Assembly (NCBI GenBank): GCA_019114445.1
Contig: DXFL01000006.1
Coordinates: forward strand, 248,001-312,000
Direction of reading: 5' to 3'
DNA length: 64,000 nt
From: Candidatus Barnesiella excrementigallinarum
GTDB taxonomy: Bacteria > Bacteroidota > Bacteroidia > Bacteroidales > Barnesiellaceae
In this document: positions 45,060 through 51,514 of the stretch, one piece after another
How positions within the stretch are numbered: the first letter of the stretch is position 1
Layout: every line of letters starts with the position of its first letter
Position numbers and translations under genes: made by a program
The notes under the pieces: generated by a model
What the model was told of the DNA's origin: nothing
Database searches by the model: none
What the model saw: only the letters and a program-made list of their open reading frames with translations

Positions 45060-45530
45060 ATGAAAATCAAACCAATAATCGGCTTAATAGCTTGCACACT
45101 GTTTATCTTTTCGAGCCAAGCACAAAGCGAAAACAAAGAGAACAAATCGAAAGCGGCACAAGAGCAACGGGTAAAACCCCGCCACCTCAACAAAGCCGAG
45201 TTTCTCTCGAAAGTAGCCAACTTCGAAAAGACACCCGATCGTTGGGAGTATCTAGGCAACCGCCCCTGTATTGTCGATTTCTATGCCTCGTGGTGCGGAC
45301 CCTGTCGTCAACTCTCCCCCATCTTGGAAGAGATCGCCGGCGAATATGCCGGAAAAATCGACGTCTATAAAATCGATGTGGACAAAGAGCCCCAACTGGC
45401 AGCCATATTCGGGGTACAAAGCATTCCCACCCTGCTCTTCTGTCCCATGAAAAACCAACCGCAAATTGCGACCGGGCTCATGGACAAAGCAACGCTGCAA
45501 CGAGCCATCAAAGAGGTGCTACTCCCGTAA
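45060..45530 (+). CDS. Periplasmic thioredoxin-like protein
   Basis: A 156-residue exported thioredoxin-fold protein. The ATG at 45060 gives a signal peptide (about 1-21, ending SQAQ), then a Lys/Glu-rich linker, then the fold with the active site ASWCGPCRQL (Cys79, Cys82), the strand IVDFYASW, IDVDKEPQLA and the cis-Pro VQSIPTLLF. A longer in-frame start near 44805 lies inside the terminase gene and is not used. It acts in disulfide exchange in the periplasm; the partner is unknown. The 3' end is close to the convergent exonuclease, with only a weak hairpin between them. Confidence 0.92.
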   Translation: MKIKPIIGLIACTLFIFSSQAQSENKENKSKAAQEQRVKPRHLNKAEFLSKVANFEKTPDRWEYLGNRPCIVDFYASWCGPCRQLSPILEEIAGEYAGKIDVYKIDVDKEPQLAAIFGVQSIPTLLFCPMKNQPQIATGLMDKATLQRAIKEVLLP

Positions 45531-45576
45531 GGAAAGGTACCACCTCTACTCCATAAATCAACGGAGGGACAAAAAA

Positions 45577-46095
45577 TTATTCATCATCGGGCCACAAGCG
45601 GAGGGCAATATGCGCACACCCTTCGGCATCGGCCAAAGCATGGTGATGATGATCGAAAGGAATACCCAAATAGGCACAAACCGTGGGTAACCGATAATTG
45701 GCAATAGCCCTTTTGGGAATCACCCGGCGAGCCCGCTGCAATGTACATAAGAAATCCCCGTAACAATAATCTATCCCATACATTCGACAGGTAGCCCGCA
45801 ATACCCGTTCGTCGAATCCCTTGTTGTGGGCCACCAACGGAAGCCCCTCAATAAACGGTTCCATCTCGCGCCACACCTGCCCGAAGTTAGGCGCATGGCA
45901 GGTATCGGACGGAAAAATACCGTGAATCTCCTCCGAAAAACGACGCACATAATAATCGGGTTCGGGACACACCAACCGATGTATGCGCTGTACCACCTCG
46001 CCGCCACGTACCACCACCAATCCCACCGAACAAATACTGGTAGGCTCGTAATTGGCGGTCTCGAAATCTATGGCGGCAAAATCTTTCATAAGCAT
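45577..46095 (-). CDS. 3'-5' exonuclease, DNA polymerase III epsilon-like (DEDDh)
   Basis: A 172-residue exonuclease domain protein. I start at the ATG at 46095 (or 46089) because upstream codons lie beyond a likely -7 box (TACCTTTA near 46109). ExoI is FAAIDFETANYEPTSIC (about 6-22) with the Asp-x-Glu pair, ExoII is in LVAHNKGFDERVL (about 88-100), and ExoIII has HHHHALADAEG (His and Asp, about 150-160). The DEDDh pattern fits a proofreading-type or free-standing exonuclease. It is too short to hold other domains. It is convergent with the thioredoxin gene and divergent from mtnN. Confidence 0.88.
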   Translation of the reverse strand: MLMKDFAAIDFETANYEPTSICSVGLVVVRGGEVVQRIHRLVCPEPDYYVRRFSEEIHGIFPSDTCHAPNFGQVWREMEPFIEGLPLVAHNKGFDERVLRATCRMYGIDYCYGDFLCTLQRARRVIPKRAIANYRLPTVCAYLGIPFDHHHHALADAEGCAHIALRLWPDDE

Positions 46096-46163
46096 AACTC
46101 TTTCGAGCGATAAAGGTACTGAAAAATCGGGAAAATCGCCACATCGAATTTCGTTGCTCAAAT

Positions 46164-46194
46164 TTTGCCATGCGTAAGATAAGCCCTACCTTTG
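46164..46194 (+). promoter_or_regulatory. Promoter for mtnN-luxS
   Basis: TTTG at 46164-46167, 19 bases, TACCTTTG at 46187-46194, about 31 bases before the ATG. Confidence 0.7.
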
Positions 46195-46225
46195 TTCCAA
46201 CAAAGCGGTAAAAAAAATAGCAAGC

Positions 46226-46915
46226 ATGAAAATAGGCATTATCGTAGCCATGACACGCGAATTGGCGTGTGTTCGACGCCTCCTCGAAAATCCTCGGGAA
46301 GAACAGCACAACTCCAACACATCGCTCTTTATCATCGGCAACAGCGGGAACCACCAAATAATCCTTACCCAAAGCGGCATTGGCAAAGTAGCCTCGGCCA
46401 TACGAACCTACGAACTCATCGACCGTTACGCCCCCGACTGTATCCTCAACACCGGTGTAGCCGGCGGCATAGACCCGTCGATGCAAGTCATGGACATAGT
46501 AATAGGCCACGAAATTGTCTATCACGACGTATGGTGCGGCGAAGGCAACGAATGGGGACAGGTGCAAGGATTCCCCGCCCGCTACCACAGCGACCCCGTC
46601 TTGGTAGAAAAAGCGTTGCAGGTCGAAAGCGATTTGCGCCTCTACAAAGGATTGATTTGCAGCGGCGACAGCTTTATCACCGCCCCCGGAGAATTGGCCG
46701 AAATTAAGCGGACTTTCCCCGAAGGTATGGCCGTCGACATGGAGTCGGGCTCCATTGCTCAGGTTTGCTATATGCGCGGGATACCCTTCCTCAGTCTACG
46801 AATCATCAGCGACACCCCCGGTGTCGAAAAACACATGGCCCAATACAACCACTTTTGGGACGACGCACCTCACCGCTCGTTCGAAGTACTCACCCGCCTT
46901 ATCGAAAAATTATAA
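46226..46915 (+). CDS. mtnN: 5'-methylthioadenosine/S-adenosylhomocysteine nucleosidase
   Basis: It removes adenine from S-adenosylhomocysteine and methylthioadenosine. The 229-residue protein has the N-terminal KIGIIVAMTRELACV with Glu, the phosphorylase-fold core GIGKVASAIRTYELI (about 52-66), GVAGGIDPSMQVMDIVIG (about 75-92), GLICSGDSFIT and the adenine-binding GMAVDMESGSIAQVCY (about 169-184) plus SDTPG with the catalytic Asp. luxS follows after 27 bases, so the operon supplies the two steps of SAH recycling to homocysteine and the AI-2 precursor. An ideal promoter lies upstream. Confidence 0.95.
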   Translation: MKIGIIVAMTRELACVRRLLENPREEQHNSNTSLFIIGNSGNHQIILTQSGIGKVASAIRTYELIDRYAPDCILNTGVAGGIDPSMQVMDIVIGHEIVYHDVWCGEGNEWGQVQGFPARYHSDPVLVEKALQVESDLRLYKGLICSGDSFITAPGELAEIKRTFPEGMAVDMESGSIAQVCYMRGIPFLSLRIISDTPGVEKHMAQYNHFWDDAPHRSFEVLTRLIEKL

Positions 46916-46942
46916 TTTACCTCATATATAATACCTACCGAT

Positions 46943-47431
46943 ATGAAAAAGATACCCAGCTTTACCATCGACCACATTCATCTGCTGCGTGGCATCTATG
47001 TTTCGCGCAAAGATTATATGGGCGACCACGTAGTCACCACCTTCGACATTCGCATGAAAGAGCCCAACCGCGAGCCGGCTATCGGCTACGGAGCCCTGCA
47101 CACCATCGAGCACCTTGCCGCCACTTTCCTGCGCAATCACCCGGTATGGGGCGACAAAATCGTCTTTTGGGGACCTATGGGTTGCTGTACAGGCAACTAC
47201 TTCCTCGTGCAAGGCGACCTCGAATCGAAAGAGATTGTCGAACTCATGCGCGAGACCTTCCGCTTTATCCGCGACTTCGACGGCGAAGTACCCGGAGCCG
47301 CTCCCCGCGACTGCGGCAACTACCTGTTGCACGACCTGCCTATGGCTCGCTGGGAGGCCGACAAATACCTGCGCGAGGTTCTCGACGTTATCGAAGAGAA
47401 AAACCTCGTCTACCCCACGGTCGAAGAGTAA
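46943..47431 (+). CDS. luxS: S-ribosylhomocysteine lyase LuxS
   Basis: LuxS splits S-ribosylhomocysteine into homocysteine and DPD, which cyclises to AI-2. The 162-residue protein has the metal-binding HTIEHLAATFLRN motif (about 53-65), preceded by the substrate Arg in FDIRMKEPN, and the catalytic Cys in GPMGCCTGNYFL (about 79-90). The family usually reads GCRTG here; the Arg is replaced by Cys in this protein. The C-terminal metal Cys lies in PRDCGNYLLHDL. It is in one operon with mtnN, and a hairpin terminator follows at 47448. Confidence 0.95.
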   Translation: MKKIPSFTIDHIHLLRGIYVSRKDYMGDHVVTTFDIRMKEPNREPAIGYGALHTIEHLAATFLRNHPVWGDKIVFWGPMGCCTGNYFLVQGDLESKEIVELMRETFRFIRDFDGEVPGAAPRDCGNYLLHDLPMARWEADKYLREVLDVIEEKNLVYPTVEE

Positions 47432-47447
47432 ACCATTCCCCCCCAAT

Positions 47448-47487
47448 ATTCCCCCCGGTATAAGCCATTTATGCCGGGGAATTTTTA
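47448..47487 (+). terminator. Terminator after luxS
   Basis: ATTCCCC...GGTATAA pairs with TTTATGCC...GGGGAAT (with a small CC bulge) around a short loop, followed by TTTTTAT. Confidence 0.75.
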
Positions 47488-47585
47488 TCTCTACATATTC
47501 ACATTGGCTCTTTTTCCCATAAACTAAGTAGTCGGCAACTGGAAAAACCCTATAATTAGGTATTTAGAGAATTGTGAGAATACCG

Positions 47586-47593
47586 TTACTTTG
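47586..47593 (+). promoter_or_regulatory. Possible -7 box for flavodoxin
   Basis: TTACTTTG, one base from TAnnTTTG, lies 29 bases before the ATG at 47623. A TTTA 20 bases upstream is a weak -33 candidate. Confidence 0.35.
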
Positions 47594-47622
47594 AATCGTT
47601 AAACCAAACAACGATTAAGACA

Positions 47623-48123
47623 ATGAAAAGAACCGGTATATTCTATGGCTCCTCAACCGGCATGACCGAAGGAGTAGCCCATGCAATCGCTCAAAAACTG
47701 GGAGTATCTTCTAACAATGTACACGAAGCCGCTCGACTATCCCAAGAATTGGTCAACGAATACGACATACTGATATTGGGCAGTTCGACGTGGGGCTGCG
47801 GCGAGTTGCAAGACGACTGGTACGACGCCGTGAAAGTATTGAAAAACATCGACCTGAGCCCCAAAAAAATTGCGCTTTTCGGTTGCGGCGACTCGGAATC
47901 GTATCCCGATACCTTTTGCGACGCCATGGGGTTGCTATACGAAGAATTGAAGGGTACAGGATGCTGTTTTATCGGAAATCATGTAGACACAGATGACTAC
48001 AACTTCTCGTCGTCGGTATCGGTCATCGACGGTGAGTTCATAGGACTTCCTCTTGACGAAATAAACGAATCGGAGAAAACCGAAGTCCGTATCGAAAATT
48101 GGATAAAAAATTTACCCATATAA
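47623..48123 (+). CDS. fldA: Flavodoxin
   Basis: A 166-residue FMN electron carrier. The phosphate-binding loop is FYGSSTGMTEGVAHAI (about 7-22), the isoalloxazine loops are LGSSTWGCGELQDDWYD (about 49-65) and LFGCGDSESYPDTFCDAM (about 86-104), and the length is that of long-chain flavodoxins. The family supports iron-independent electron transfer, for example to enzymes of anaerobic metabolism. It is 18 bases upstream of the DUF2023 gene, a pairing I recall from other Bacteroidales. A separate terminator lies upstream (luxS). Confidence 0.95.
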   Translation: MKRTGIFYGSSTGMTEGVAHAIAQKLGVSSNNVHEAARLSQELVNEYDILILGSSTWGCGELQDDWYDAVKVLKNIDLSPKKIALFGCGDSESYPDTFCDAMGLLYEELKGTGCCFIGNHVDTDDYNFSSSVSVIDGEFIGLPLDEINESEKTEVRIENWIKNLPI

Positions 48124-48141
48124 TCCCATAACGGCAAGCCC

Positions 48142-48489
48142 ATGATTACCTGTCAATCTTTTTCAGCCGAGTTGAAAGTATTTCTGAACCACATGTACGA
48201 ATACAAAAAAGGAGTACGAAACATGGTTCTCTATACCACCAACAAGCGATACGAAGAGTTTGCCGTCAGTCGGCTGAACAAACAGAACATCGATTACTGC
48301 ATACAACCCATCGGCTGCAACAAAATCAACCTCTTCTTCGGCCGTCGGGAATGTATCGAAGTGATTCAATCTTTGGCCTCACGCCCCTTGAACGAATTGA
48401 CACCCGAGGAAGATTTCATCTTGGGAGCCCTGTTAGGATACGATCTGTGCGGACAATGCCTGCGCTATTGCAAACGTAAAGCCAAATAA
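48142..48489 (+). CDS. DUF2023 family protein
   Basis: A 115-residue soluble protein of the DUF2023 family (PF09633), which is of unknown function. Characteristic is LNHMYEYKKGVRNMVLYTT (about 15-33), then NIDYCIQPIGCNKINLFFG (about 51-70) and PLNELTPEEDFILGALLGYDLCGQCLRYC at the C-terminus, where C-x2-C-x3-C could bind a metal or cluster; that is an inference. The gene directly follows the flavodoxin. A functional link with flavodoxin, such as delivery or regulation, is suggested by the pairing only. Confidence 0.85.
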   Translation: MITCQSFSAELKVFLNHMYEYKKGVRNMVLYTTNKRYEEFAVSRLNKQNIDYCIQPIGCNKINLFFGRRECIEVIQSLASRPLNELTPEEDFILGALLGYDLCGQCLRYCKRKAK

Positions 48490-48562
48490 ATAATTAAAAT
48501 CTAAAAGAACTGATCTATATTGCAAGGAAAATCCAAGAGATTGGAGTTTGTTTTTAGTTAGC

Positions 48563-48605
48563 AAAAACCCACCGCGCCGCGAGGCACAGTGGGTTTTAAT
48601 TTTTC
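48563..48605. terminator. Bidirectional terminator
   Basis: AAAACCCAC pairs with GTGGGTTTT around a GC-rich loop. It lies between the DUF2023 gene (plus) and the aminotransferase (minus), with TTTTAATTTTT on one side and TTTTTGC on the other. Confidence 0.75.
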
Positions 48606-48622
48606 CAATTCCAAACACGATT

Positions 48623-49816
48623 TTATTTCAACCGGGCAAGCACCTCTTTCATACGGCGCATGGCCTCGGTAATATTCTCTTCGGAGGTAGCATACGAAAG
48701 ACGCAAATAATTGGGTGCGCCGAAGGCATCGCCGGCTACGGTGGCCACGTGTCCCACTTCAAGGATATACATGGCCAAGTCGGACGAGGTCTTTATCTCC
48801 CGCTCCCCATCGGCTTTACCCAGATAATAGCCGATTTCGGGGAAGAGGTAAAAGGCTCCTTGCGGATTATTCACCTTCAATCCGGGAATCTCTTTGGCTA
48901 AACCCACTACCAAATTGCGACGGCGCTCAAAGGCTTGACGCATAGTCTCCACACAACTTTGGTCACCGGCGAAAGCTGCTGCGGCAGCTTTCTGTGCGAT
49001 AGACGATGCCCCCGAAGTGTACTGTCCCTGCAACTTATTGCACGCTTTGGCTATCCACAGGGGAGCCGCAATAAATCCAATACGCCAACCGGTCATGGCA
49101 TACCCTTTGGAAACACCATTGATAATCACCACCCGGTCGCGAAGAGCGGGGAACTGAGCTATACTTTGATGTGCTCCCACATAATTAATATGTTCGTATA
49201 TCTCGTCGGCAATTACGAATATTCCGGGGTGACGTTCCAACACCTCGGCCAACGCTTTAAGTTCATCTTGCGAATAGACACTGCCGGTAGGATTGGAGGG
49301 AGAACAGAGTATGAGCATTTTGGTCCGGGGCGTGATGGCTGCTTCGAGTTGAGCCGCAGTCATCTTGAAATCCTGCTCGATACCGGTCTCTACGATTACA
49401 TTCGTACCCTCGGCCAATTTTACCATTTCCACATAGCTCACCCAATAAGGAGCCGGCAAAATGACCTCATCGCCGGGATTGATCAAAGCAAGAATCGTAT
49501 TGCATATCGATTGCTTGGCACCGTTCGAAACGACAATCTGCTCAGGAGTAAAATCAAGCCCGTTTTCGTTTTTGAGTTTTGCACAGATAGCTTTTCGCAA
49601 ATCCATATAACCGGGCACAGGCGAATAAAACGAAAAGTTGTCGTCTATCGCTTTTTTTGCGGCCTCTTTAATATGTTGCGGCGTATTGAAATCGGGTTCA
49701 CCCACACTCAGGTTGATCACATCGACTCCCTGCGCTTTCAGTTCATTACTTTTTTGCGACATCGCCAATGTTTGCGACGGCGCAAGAGCTGCCAAACGAT
49801 CGGATACTTGATTCAT
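48623..49816 (-). CDS. Pyridoxal phosphate-dependent aminotransferase, class I (aspartate aminotransferase type)
   Basis: A 397-residue class I aminotransferase. The N-terminal VINLSVGEPDFNTPQHI (about 34-50), the NGAKQ segment (about 98-102), the cofactor-binding LILCSPSNPTG (about 168-178), FVIADEIYEHINY (about 201-213), the Schiff-base Lys in NGVSKGYAMTGWRIG (about 234-248) and the substrate Arg in YLRLSYA near the C-terminus are all present. This layout fits the AspC/AspB type Ib aspartate aminotransferases, though prephenate or other amino-acid specificity cannot be excluded. It stands alone on the minus strand with a promoter at 49878-49848. Confidence 0.92.
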   Translation of the reverse strand: MNQVSDRLAALAPSQTLAMSQKSNELKAQGVDVINLSVGEPDFNTPQHIKEAAKKAIDDNFSFYSPVPGYMDLRKAICAKLKNENGLDFTPEQIVVSNGAKQSICNTILALINPGDEVILPAPYWVSYVEMVKLAEGTNVIVETGIEQDFKMTAAQLEAAITPRTKMLILCSPSNPTGSVYSQDELKALAEVLERHPGIFVIADEIYEHINYVGAHQSIAQFPALRDRVVIINGVSKGYAMTGWRIGFIAAPLWIAKACNKLQGQYTSGASSIAQKAAAAAFAGDQSCVETMRQAFERRRNLVVGLAKEIPGLKVNNPQGAFYLFPEIGYYLGKADGEREIKTSSDLAMYILEVGHVATVAGDAFGAPNYLRLSYATSEENITEAMRRMKEVLARLK

Positions 49817-49847
49817 GAGAATAGCTTTTTAGGTTTTATATTTCCTG

Positions 49848-49878
49848 CAAAGATAGGAAAACCAAATCAATTCGCCAA
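49848..49878 (-). promoter_or_regulatory. Promoter for the aminotransferase
   Basis: On the minus strand: TTG (49878-49876), 20 bases, TATCTTTG (49855-49848), about 31 bases before the ATG. Confidence 0.65.
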
Positions 49879-49963
49879 CAATTCGGCACATTCTCCCACA
49901 AATTTCTGTTTATAAACTTTTTTCAAGAGCAAAAAGCAATGTTGAGATGGCATTTTCAATAAA

Positions 49964-50011
49964 AAAACTCTTTTTGCCCGGAGTACATACTTCCCAAGCA
50001 AAAAGAGTTTT
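49964..50011 (-). terminator. Hairpin downstream of the 50114 membrane protein
   Basis: A perfect 14-bp inverted repeat, AAAACTCTTTTTGC (49964-49977) and GCAAAAAGAGTTTT (49998-50011), around a 20-base loop. On the minus strand TTTTATTG follows. The remaining gap between the genes on either side shows nothing else. Confidence 0.6.
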
Positions 50012-50113
50012 CAAAAGAACACAACTAATTATCTATATCGTTTTATCTATCGTCCCCTTTTTTTAGGATCGGATATGAGACCGACCATCATACTTGACCC
50101 ATAGCGTAAACCA

Positions 50114-50647
50114 TTATGCCGCAAGAGTCGCAGCGGCAATCTTCTTCACCTCTTCGCCTTCGAAACATACGGGGTTCATTACCGGCTCGTAATCAAACGG
50201 AATAAACTCCGAAACTTGTGCCGTGGCAAATGTATGGTCGGCATCGATAAAGAGGGTAAGTTTGGCTCCGGCCTTATGACCTACGGCACGATGCAACGAA
50301 GAAACCGATTGGAAATTACCGCTCTCGACAATTTGTTTCAAACGAGAAACTTCGGCACTTTCGAAAAGGAGTTCGTGTTTTTTCAACACTTTTCCGTTTG
50401 TCTTGCACACGGCGATTTTATTCCCCATCGCTATTTTTATCAATCCATAAATAATAAAGCAAACCCCTACGACAATCAAAAAGAGTTTTAACGACGATTG
50501 CGGATCCGTAAGAATTGACGAACCGGCAAACGCCAAGATGGCAATCAACACCGAAAATACTCCGTTCATGGAGATTTTCTTTTTCATTTCTACATAGGGA
50601 TTTTCCACAAATTTCGATGCGACGGTATTTTTTTCTATATTTTCCAT
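50114..50647 (-). CDS. Membrane protein with two transmembrane segments, unknown function
   Basis: A 177-residue protein with two adjacent membrane helices (about 29-46 and 54-71) near the N-terminus and a cytoplasmic C-terminal domain (KVLKKHELLFESAEVSRLKQIVES, then GAKLTLFIDADHTFATAQVSEFIPFDYEP). No family is recognised. No promoter with good spacing is visible. It lies between the aminotransferase and a small secreted protein, without obvious partners. Ordinary codon use suggests a resident gene. Confidence 0.55.
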   Translation of the reverse strand: MENIEKNTVASKFVENPYVEMKKKISMNGVFSVLIAILAFAGSSILTDPQSSLKLFLIVVGVCFIIYGLIKIAMGNKIAVCKTNGKVLKKHELLFESAEVSRLKQIVESGNFQSVSSLHRAVGHKAGAKLTLFIDADHTFATAQVSEFIPFDYEPVMNPVCFEGEEVKKIAAATLAA

Positions 50648-50782
50648 TTTAATAAGCTGATGTTTATTTATAAATTTGTATTAAAGTTGCAGCCGCCAAA
50701 CGCTCCTGCCGGCAAGGCAAGAGCCCGTATGCCGCATAACCGCATACGACAAACGCTCCCGAAAGTAACGGCCAACTTCCGG

Positions 50783-50802
50783 TAAAAAACAGGGCAAGCC
50801 CT
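50783..50802 (-). terminator. Weak terminator after the small secreted protein gene
   Basis: On the minus strand AGGG and CCCT form a short stem around CTTG, followed by GTTTTTTA. It starts 10 bases after the stop codon at 50813. Confidence 0.4.
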
Positions 50803-50812
50803 TCTACATCAG

Positions 50813-51217
50813 CTAAATGAGAATTTTACAGAACGTGTAAAGATAATGCCCGTCGTAGCATAACCGGGATTTATAATTACCGTAGCAATTTTTGATTTCC
50901 TTTTCGTGCAGCGAAGCTAACTGGCAATAGAATTGTTGCTCACTGGTAAAATCGGAATGAGTCCATATCCTCGCCACCATAGGCGAAGCCGGAACCCTCG
51001 ACTGGGTCACAGCGGCAATCCGTTCGGCCGGAACAAGGGCCACGAAATTCTGTATAGGTGCCGACTGCGCATCTCCGTCGATGAGCGAATAGGGATATTG
51101 CGGATTTTCAACCTTCACATACTCTTTCTCCACATCGACCGAGCAAAGTGCCGCAGACGATAGCCCAAAGACAAGAGCCAGTGTAAAAACGAGTATGTTT
51201 CTGATAAAACCTTTCAT
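50813..51217 (-). CDS. Small secreted protein of unknown function
   Basis: A 134-residue exported protein with a signal peptide (about 1-25, ending SAALCS). The mature part has FVALVPAERIAAVTQSR in the middle and three cysteines near the C-terminus (NCYGNYKSRLCYDGHYLYTFC), which could form disulfides. No family is recognised. It is divergent from the XusA-like receptor, separated by about 300 bases. Its -7 box at 51229-51222 lies so close to the ATG at 51217 that the mRNA would be nearly leaderless. Whether it is connected with the receptor operon is unknown. Confidence 0.5.
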   Translation of the reverse strand: MKGFIRNILVFTLALVFGLSSAALCSVDVEKEYVKVENPQYPYSLIDGDAQSAPIQNFVALVPAERIAAVTQSRVPASPMVARIWTHSDFTSEQQFYCQLASLHEKEIKNCYGNYKSRLCYDGHYLYTFCKILI

Positions 51218-51221
51218 GCCG

Positions 51222-51229
51222 CAAACATA
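51222..51229 (-). promoter_or_regulatory. -7 box for the small secreted protein
   Basis: TATGTTTG on the minus strand, 4 bases upstream of the start codon. A TTCG about 20 bases further upstream is a weak -33 candidate. Confidence 0.45.
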
Positions 51230-51451
51230 CTAAAAATTTGGAAGTCTACGAATTTATTTCTTTAAATTATATGTATAACCCTCAAATGTAGTTTATAGTT
51301 TATCAATTTCGATTTATAACTTCATTTAACTTATCGAAAAACCAATTTATTTCATAACAATATATCACAAACATCATTATTTTTCTTGAAAAAAGAAAAA
51401 TCTAACCATGAATAGGGAGTAAAAAAACTTTCAAATACCTACAAAATGCGA

Positions 51452-51482
51452 TTGTGCCGCCTTTGGGGGTACGGTAATTTTG
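51452..51482 (+). promoter_or_regulatory. Promoter for the XusABC-like operon
   Basis: TTG at 51452-51454, 20 bases, TAATTTTG at 51475-51482, which predicts transcription from about 51490 and excludes an ATG at 51446 as the start. The upstream 200 bases are very AT-rich; no operator was recognised. Confidence 0.7.
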
Positions 51483-51514
51483 CAGCGAATTCAAAACCAC
51501 AAAACAACTCGAAC

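Noticed and set aside
43363-45063. Long open frame of 566 codons on the plus strand inside the terminase-like gene
   Set aside because: It lies in another frame of a gene with complete motifs, is Arg/His-rich like typical out-of-frame translations, and has no start context or family.
51446-51514. ATG at 51446 as receptor start
   Set aside because: It precedes the predicted transcription start; the extra 23 codons give no signal-peptide sequence, whereas GTG 51515 gives one.
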